Origin: Syntrophus sp. PtaU1.Bin005
Lineage (GTDB): Bacteria; Desulfobacterota; Syntrophia; Syntrophales; Syntrophaceae
Reading direction: 5' to 3'
Length of the DNA stretch: 47,674 nt
Assembly: GCA_002067745.1 (NCBI GenBank)
Contig: MVRU01000015.1
Coordinates: forward strand, 1-47,674
Below are positions 45,021 to 47,674 of this stretch, piece after piece. The number at the start of each line of letters is the position of its first letter. Positions within the stretch are counted from its first letter, which is position 1. The notes beneath the pieces are model-generated. The model had not been told where the DNA came from and searched no databases. It worked only from the letters and a program-made list of their open reading frames with translations. The position numbers and the translations under genes are program-made.

Positions 45021-45341
45021 TCACCGCCTCACCCTGTCCAAGTGTTCAGAAATTACCAGCCTCATATACTCTGACAGGGTTACACCCTTTGCAGCGGCAA
45101 GGCCCTCAATCTGCTCACGGACCCCCAGGGGGACATTGACTCCGATGGTCGTAGAAAAAAATTCTGTTTCGCCTCGCTTTTCCTTGGTGGATTTGATCCG
45201 CCGCGCCGTCTTCAGTTCCTTCTTAATCCGGTCAATCTCTGCGTAATCTTCCGGACCGGGGACCTTTCCGGCCTTGAAGAGGTTCTGAATTTTGGCCTCT
45301 GCAGTGGAAAGCTGGCCTTCCAGGGCCTTGATTCGATCCAT
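45021..45341 (-). CDS. Small coiled-coil plus ribbon-helix-helix-like protein
   Basis: About 106 aa. Residues 1-65 are charged and helical, likely a coiled coil (IKALEGQLSTAEAKIQNLF). The C-terminal part TEFFSTTIGVNVPLGVREQIEGLAA... followed by GVTLSEYMRLVISEHLD has the strand-helix-helix pattern of RHH DNA-binding proteins. It is probably a small regulator or plasmid/island maintenance protein; no specific family is recognised. The ATG at 45341 is chosen over 45365 because GAGGGGAG precedes it. It is last of a minus-strand group of four small genes. Confidence 0.65.
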   Translation of the reverse strand: MDRIKALEGQLSTAEAKIQNLFKAGKVPGPEDYAEIDRIKKELKTARRIKSTKEKRGETEFFSTTIGVNVPLGVREQIEGLAAAKGVTLSEYMRLVISEHLDRVRR

Positions 45342-45405
45342 AATGCTCCCCTCATTGAATTGCATAGCCGCCCAGGGGCACCAAAGCCCCCGAACGGCTG
45401 AGGAT

Positions 45406-45684
45406 TCACAATTTCGTGTTTATGAGGCTGGCTAGTTCCTTTCCCAGCTCTACCTCTTGCCGTGTAATTTCAATGGTTCTCCATAAATTTCGCGCGAAGA
45501 GTCGCAACAAGTTTTGCATTCTTACATCACCCGAACGGTAGATATCAAGGACCTCTGCGGGGATCTCGTTCAATATCCTGTAATTCATGACCTTTTTGAC
45601 GGGAGGGTTATTCTTCAGGTCAGATAGAGTAAGCACTTCCGCATTTGTTGCAATCTCTTTTTTACTCATCGCCTTGTCTTTCAT
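45406..45684 (-). CDS. Small hypothetical protein of the element
   Basis: A 92-aa protein, charged and mostly helical (for example VMNYRILNEIPAEVLDIYRSG and LARNLWRTIEITRQEVELGK-like segments), without signal or membrane segments. It is not recognised. GGAGG lies 7 bases before the ATG at 45684, inside the end of the preceding gene, with which it overlaps by 23 bases; the two should be translationally coupled. The spacing within this group supports a single transcript from about 46220. Confidence 0.6.
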   Translation of the reverse strand: MKDKAMSKKEIATNAEVLTLSDLKNNPPVKKVMNYRILNEIPAEVLDIYRSGDVRMQNLLRLFARNLWRTIEITRQEVELGKELASLINTKL

Positions 45685-45898
45685 TCAACATCCTCCAATT
45701 CTCCTCATTTGCCCAAAACTCAAAGTCCGAAATGGCATCCTCCAATCTGCCCATTGCATCTTCAATGATGAAAAACGCTCCGGGAGTATGTTCATGATTT
45801 TTAACGATGAGATGTAACACACCCAAAGCAATTTTTGCATCATACACTCCACTGCTGAACGTATCTTCTGGAATTTTTATTACAGTGTTTTCGCTCAT
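45662..45898 (-). CDS. Small hypothetical acidic protein, likely paralogue of the upstream gene
   Basis: About 78 aa, acidic. The start at 45898 (MSENTVIKIPED) is supported by GGAGGTG; a longer frame upstream overlaps the preceding gene. Its central ALGVLHLI and later EDAMGRLEDAISD resemble ALGVLELF and EAERRLHDVRQ of the protein at 45931-46122, and both begin MS(E/D)N, so the pair probably arose by duplication. No function is known to me. It overlaps the next gene. Confidence 0.6.
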   Translation of the reverse strand: MSENTVIKIPEDTFSSGVYDAKIALGVLHLIVKNHEHTPGAFFIIEDAMGRLEDAISDFEFWANEENWRMLNERQGDE

Positions 45899-45930
45899 TG
45901 TGCCACCTCCGCCATTCTTGTTGTTGGTCA

Positions 45931-46122
45931 TTACATCAGCTTCAACGTTTGCCGTACATCGTGCAGTCGGCGCTCTGCTTCGAGCAGAACGGGATCGCCA
46001 TAACATATGTCACCGCGCCCCACGCCATGAAAAAGCTCCAGAACTCCCAGGGCAAACTGAAGGTTGCGATCGATCTCCTTTATTTCTTCGTCTGCAATCT
46101 GGATTGCTGCGTTGTCACTCAT
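45931..46122 (-). CDS. Small hypothetical protein, first of the minus-strand group
   Basis: 63 aa beginning MSDNAAIQIADEEIKEIDR. The ATG at 46122 is supported by a strong GAGGAGGTGA site; an earlier in-frame start would lie inside the leader hairpin. It is all-helical by pattern (NLQFALGVLELFHGV and LLEAERRLHDVRQTLK). It is similar to its downstream neighbour. A terminator-like hairpin sits directly upstream, so expression may be controlled by attenuation. Confidence 0.6.
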   Translation of the reverse strand: MSDNAAIQIADEEIKEIDRNLQFALGVLELFHGVGRGDICYGDPVLLEAERRLHDVRQTLKLM

Positions 46123-46143
46123 TCCGTCACCTCCTCTTTTCAA

Positions 46144-46221
46144 TAAAAAAACCCCTGGAAGATCTCTCTCGGGCTTAGGGGCCGCCCGCACCGTCGCCGA
46201 ATGCGGAATCTTCCGGGGGTT
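46144..46221 (-). promoter_or_regulatory. Terminator/attenuator-like hairpin in the leader of the small-gene group
   Basis: Read on the minus strand, the 14-base arms 46221-46208 and 46163-46150 (ACCCC and GGAAGAT blocks with one mismatch) pair and are followed by TTTTTTTA, then the ribosome site and ATG of the 63-aa gene. The 44-base interior can form CCGCA/TGCGG (46206-46202 with 46190-46186) or CGGGC/GCCCG (46188-46184 with 46174-46170); these share bases and exclude each other. It is either the terminator of an upstream minus-strand transcript or a regulated leader. Confidence 0.55.
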
Positions 46222-46278
46222 TCTGATTTTCTATGTTCTGTTTTTTGCCCTAAGTTTGAGATTGATGATATCCCATAT

Positions 46279-46341
46279 ATCCCCGATATCAGGGATTGTC
46301 AAGATATTCTTTGTTGATTCTTAAAAATACATATTGTATGT
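46279..46341 (+). promoter_or_regulatory. Palindromic candidate operators upstream of the RHH gene
   Basis: ATCCC/GGGAT flank GATATC at 46279-46296, and ACATA/TATGT flank TTG at 46329-46341, the latter ending 7 bases before the ATG at 46349. A possible -35 TTGTCA is at 46296. RHH repressors typically bind such short palindromes and control their own genes. No good ribosome site is seen before the ATG. Confidence 0.45.
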
Positions 46342-46348
46342 TCTTCAT

Positions 46349-46531
46349 ATGCCTACAGATAAGCCGAAAATACTGATCACACTTGATAATGACCTCTTGA
46401 ACCGGATCGATGACTTTCGTTTCGGGAACCGCATAAATTCGCGCTCTGAGGCTATCCGTTTCCTGATTGAAAAGGGTCTGAGCGTGAATGAAGCGCCACT
46501 CTCATCTGGGAAAGATAAGAAGAAAATTTAG
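46349..46531 (+). CDS. CopG/Arc-type ribbon-helix-helix regulator
   Basis: 60 aa from the ATG at 46349 (an earlier in-frame ATG at 46334 is possible). The strand KILITLDND, helix LLNRIDDFRF, turn GNRINSRSEA and helix IRFLIEKGLS are the classic RHH pattern. Such proteins act as dimers on palindromic DNA, often as antitoxins or copy/transfer regulators. No toxin gene lies beside it. It diverges from the four-gene minus-strand group and may regulate both. Confidence 0.8.
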   Translation: MPTDKPKILITLDNDLLNRIDDFRFGNRINSRSEAIRFLIEKGLSVNEAPLSSGKDKKKI

Positions 46532-46623
46532 GAGCGTGATGCACATCTGGAGGCGTGACAGTGCACTGCGCGCTCTTCCGGCTGGAAGGCTCCGACTCCT
46601 CGGATTACTTGACGCTCAAATTT

Positions 46624-46675
46624 GCCCCTAAATCGACTTTCTCACCCTGGGACAGGGAAGGTATCGTCTAGGGGC
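46624..46675. repeat. 7-bp inverted repeat downstream of the RHH gene
   Basis: GCCCCTA (46624-46630) and TAGGGGC (46669-46675) enclose a centre with a smaller CCCT/AGGG pair. It lies between the convergent RHH gene and the 46695-47015 gene. No T-run follows. The rest of 46532-46694 shows no gene. Confidence 0.35.
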
Positions 46676-46694
46676 GTTAAAATTCAACCCTGCC

Positions 46695-47015
46695 TTACCT
46701 GCCGTTGCCGTGGCTGTGAATACAGAGCTCGGTCAATCCCAATTTCTGCGCGCGCTCCCGGAAAGCCTCAGGGGAAATCCCCAGGCCGTCGCAAACTGCC
46801 TCCAAAAATTGGTTATCCTCATCGAACAGAAAAAGCCGGGCGCTGCCGACATGCCGGCCATCCCTGGCCGTGAGGGTGAAAACAGCATGAAGAGTCACGG
46901 CCAACCAGAGCCGGTAAACCCCGGGTTGATAATCAGGGAGAGGTGAATTGACAGAATTCCCCCCCTGCCCGCCCCCCGGAGGAGGCAGACAGGGCGGGGG
47001 AACCGAATCAGCCAA
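46695..47015 (-). CDS. Small phage/island-type hypothetical protein
   Basis: 106 aa from a TTG start, overlapping the preceding gene by 8 bases. The Gly/Pro-rich N-terminus may be non-conserved. The core YRLWLAVTLHAVF...GSARLFLFDEDNQFLEAVCDGLGISPEAFRERA resembles small proteins common in prophages of deltaproteobacteria (pattern RLW-AV...ARxFLF...FxxVCxxLGxxPexxR). That resemblance is from memory and gives no function. Translational coupling explains the rare start codon. Confidence 0.6.
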   Translation of the reverse strand: MADSVPPPCLPPPGGGQGGNSVNSPLPDYQPGVYRLWLAVTLHAVFTLTARDGRHVGSARLFLFDEDNQFLEAVCDGLGISPEAFRERAQKLGLTELCIHSHGNGR

Positions 47016-47349
47016 TGAATGCGTGTAGAACGCCGCTGGGGAAAGAAGTCATCGGAACGCTCGCTGCTGGAGTCGGCGCGCGGTCCGGGTCGTAAACGGC
47101 AATGCGTCCTTTGTAGGGGTTAGCCTCTGCAAAACGCTTATTTTCTGTCTTGATGAACGCCCCCTCGTCAAGGGGGTTGCTCATTTTTTCCGTCGCATGG
47201 AAATCGACGCCGCCTGACCTGGTGCGATACGCCTCCATATTTCTGAACTCGCGCAAATACTGTCGTTCCGGCTCGCTCAGCTCTACCCCTCTTTTGGCCT
47301 TAGCAATCAGGGCTTCCACTTTTTCCGTCGTAATTTCTTGATTTTCCAT
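47008..47349 (-). CDS. Small hypothetical protein of the element
   Basis: About 113 aa from ATG 47349 with AAAGGT just upstream, inside the end of the preceding small gene. The N-terminal half is charged and helical (KVEALIAKAKRGVELSEPER); the C-terminal half is Pro/Ala-containing and ends in hydrophobic HAFIG. It is not recognised. It is the middle of three tightly packed genes (4-base gap before, 8-base overlap after). Confidence 0.6.
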   Translation of the reverse strand: MENQEITTEKVEALIAKAKRGVELSEPERQYLREFRNMEAYRTRSGGVDFHATEKMSNPLDEGAFIKTENKRFAEANPYKGRIAVYDPDRAPTPAASVPMTSFPSGVLHAFIG

Positions 47350-47353
47350 CGTT

Positions 47354-47524
47354 TTACCTTTCAAAAAAATTGATATTGTCCTCACTGCTTATGGTTACGC
47401 CCTCTCGGGCTTCTTGACGGGATATTTCCCGTGTCCTGGCTGCACGTTCCTGGATAATCTCGCGCTGATCCCTCTTCAGGGCCTTGGGATCTTGAAAAGT
47501 GCCTTGAAAAATATCATCCTGCAT
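47354..47524 (-). CDS. 56-aa basic/helical hypothetical protein
   Basis: A complete short frame: ATG at 47524 preceded by GGGAGGTG at 7 bases, TAA at 47354-47356. It begins MQDDIFQGTFQDPKALK and continues with REIIQERAARTREISRQ, a highly charged amphipathic helix. No family is recognised. The strong ribosome site and the 4-base gap to the next gene support it as the first gene of the three-gene unit. Size alone would exclude it from most gene calls. Confidence 0.6.
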   Translation of the reverse strand: MQDDIFQGTFQDPKALKRDQREIIQERAARTREISRQEAREGVTISSEDNINFFER

Positions 47525-47568
47525 TCTCGCTCACCTCCCTTGCTATCATATGAAATTATGGTTGGTAA

Positions 47569-47674
47569 TGACAACCGAAAATTGACCACCTGTGATAATC
47601 GAATTTTGACCACCCAGAGCAGTGTTTATACTTTGGGATGACGGGCAGGTCATCCCCTGTCTTTCTTATTGATC
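47569..47674. mobile_element. IS21-type element terminus (element lies to the right)
   Basis: Two imperfect copies of a 22-base unit lie at 47569-47590 (TGACAACCGAAAATTGACCACC) and 47593-47614, with 18 of 22 positions alike. Each ends in TTGACCACC. The bases after them (CCAGAGCA) resemble those after the left-edge copies read in reverse, so the two termini belong to related elements facing outward from this window. The transposase genes would lie to the right. Nothing else is recognised in the last 60 bases. Confidence 0.55.

Larger units (their letters stand above)
43001..47568. mobile_element. Integrase-proximal part of an integrated element at tRNA-Ala
   Basis: A tyrosine integrase directly follows a tRNA 3' end. 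Behind it is a run of very small, mostly unrecognised genes, two ribbon-helix-helix-type proteins and structured non-coding segments, all unlike the housekeeping core. A repeat of the tRNA 3' end marking the other boundary was not found before the window ends, and an IS21-type terminus interrupts or bounds the element at about 47569. The element type (prophage-like or genomic island) is not settled; no structural phage genes are visible. Confidence 0.6.

Overview
The window looks like a chromosomal segment of an anaerobic, Gram-negative deltaproteobacterium (Desulfobacterota; a Syntrophus/Smithella-like member of the Syntrophales would fit, but this is inference from gene content, not a search). 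The main pointers are an outer-membrane toolkit (Tol-Pal, heptose and LPS core genes, many lipoproteins), a ferredoxin-type 2-oxoacid oxidoreductase, a selenocysteine tRNA together with a HesB-like selenoprotein, and type IV pilus retraction ATPases.

Layout. (1) Bases 1-3.7 kb are visibly AT-richer than the core. They hold an outward-facing IS21-type terminus, a small periplasmic c-type cytochrome and a copper/silver P1B-ATPase, and they end at the 3' side of tRNA-Sec (selC, minus strand). (2) The GC-rich core runs from about 3.7 to 43.0 kb. It carries selC-moeA, nadA, mfd, a SurA-like chaperone, uvrA, a Smr-domain protein, a TrpF-like protein lacking the catalytic Cys, an OmpA/vWA lipoprotein, rmuC, a DUF62 SAM hydrolase, ctpA, a divergent polysaccharide deacetylase, a TPR lipoprotein and a LolB-like lipoprotein. 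Next is a long minus-strand run: 2-oxoacid:ferredoxin oxidoreductase, lysine 2,3-aminomutase, EF-P, EpmA, TolQ-TolR-TolA-TolB-Pal-CpoB. A plus-strand group follows: gmhB, waaC, a Trm112-like protein, the HesB-like selenoprotein with an in-frame UGA, and a TPR protein. A minus-strand group (degenerate receiver, PilU-like and PilT-like ATPases) completes the core. (3) tRNA-Ala(CGC) at 42.9 kb is followed by a P4-type tyrosine integrase and about 4.5 kb of small accessory genes, structured non-coding DNA and hairpin leaders. This looks like the integrase-proximal end of an integrated element, cut off at the right by a second IS21-type terminus.

How the genes work together. selC supplies the tRNA needed to decode the UGA in the HesB-like gene; its neighbour moeA makes the molybdenum cofactor often used by selenium-dependent formate dehydrogenases. 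The aminomutase, EF-P and EpmA form a complete EF-P beta-lysylation set: beta-lysine is made, then attached to Lys32 of EF-P. Tol-Pal maintains the envelope during division. mfd and uvrA belong to the same nucleotide-excision repair route. The core is bracketed by two tRNA genes whose 3' ends both face outward towards foreign-looking DNA.

The most noteworthy observations are the selenoprotein with its SECIS-like hairpin, the KamA-type enzyme in the EF-P cluster, the Cys-less TrpF homologue, and two structured non-coding segments in the right-hand element: a hairpin-dense 240 nt downstream of the integrase and a terminator-like leader before the small-gene cluster.
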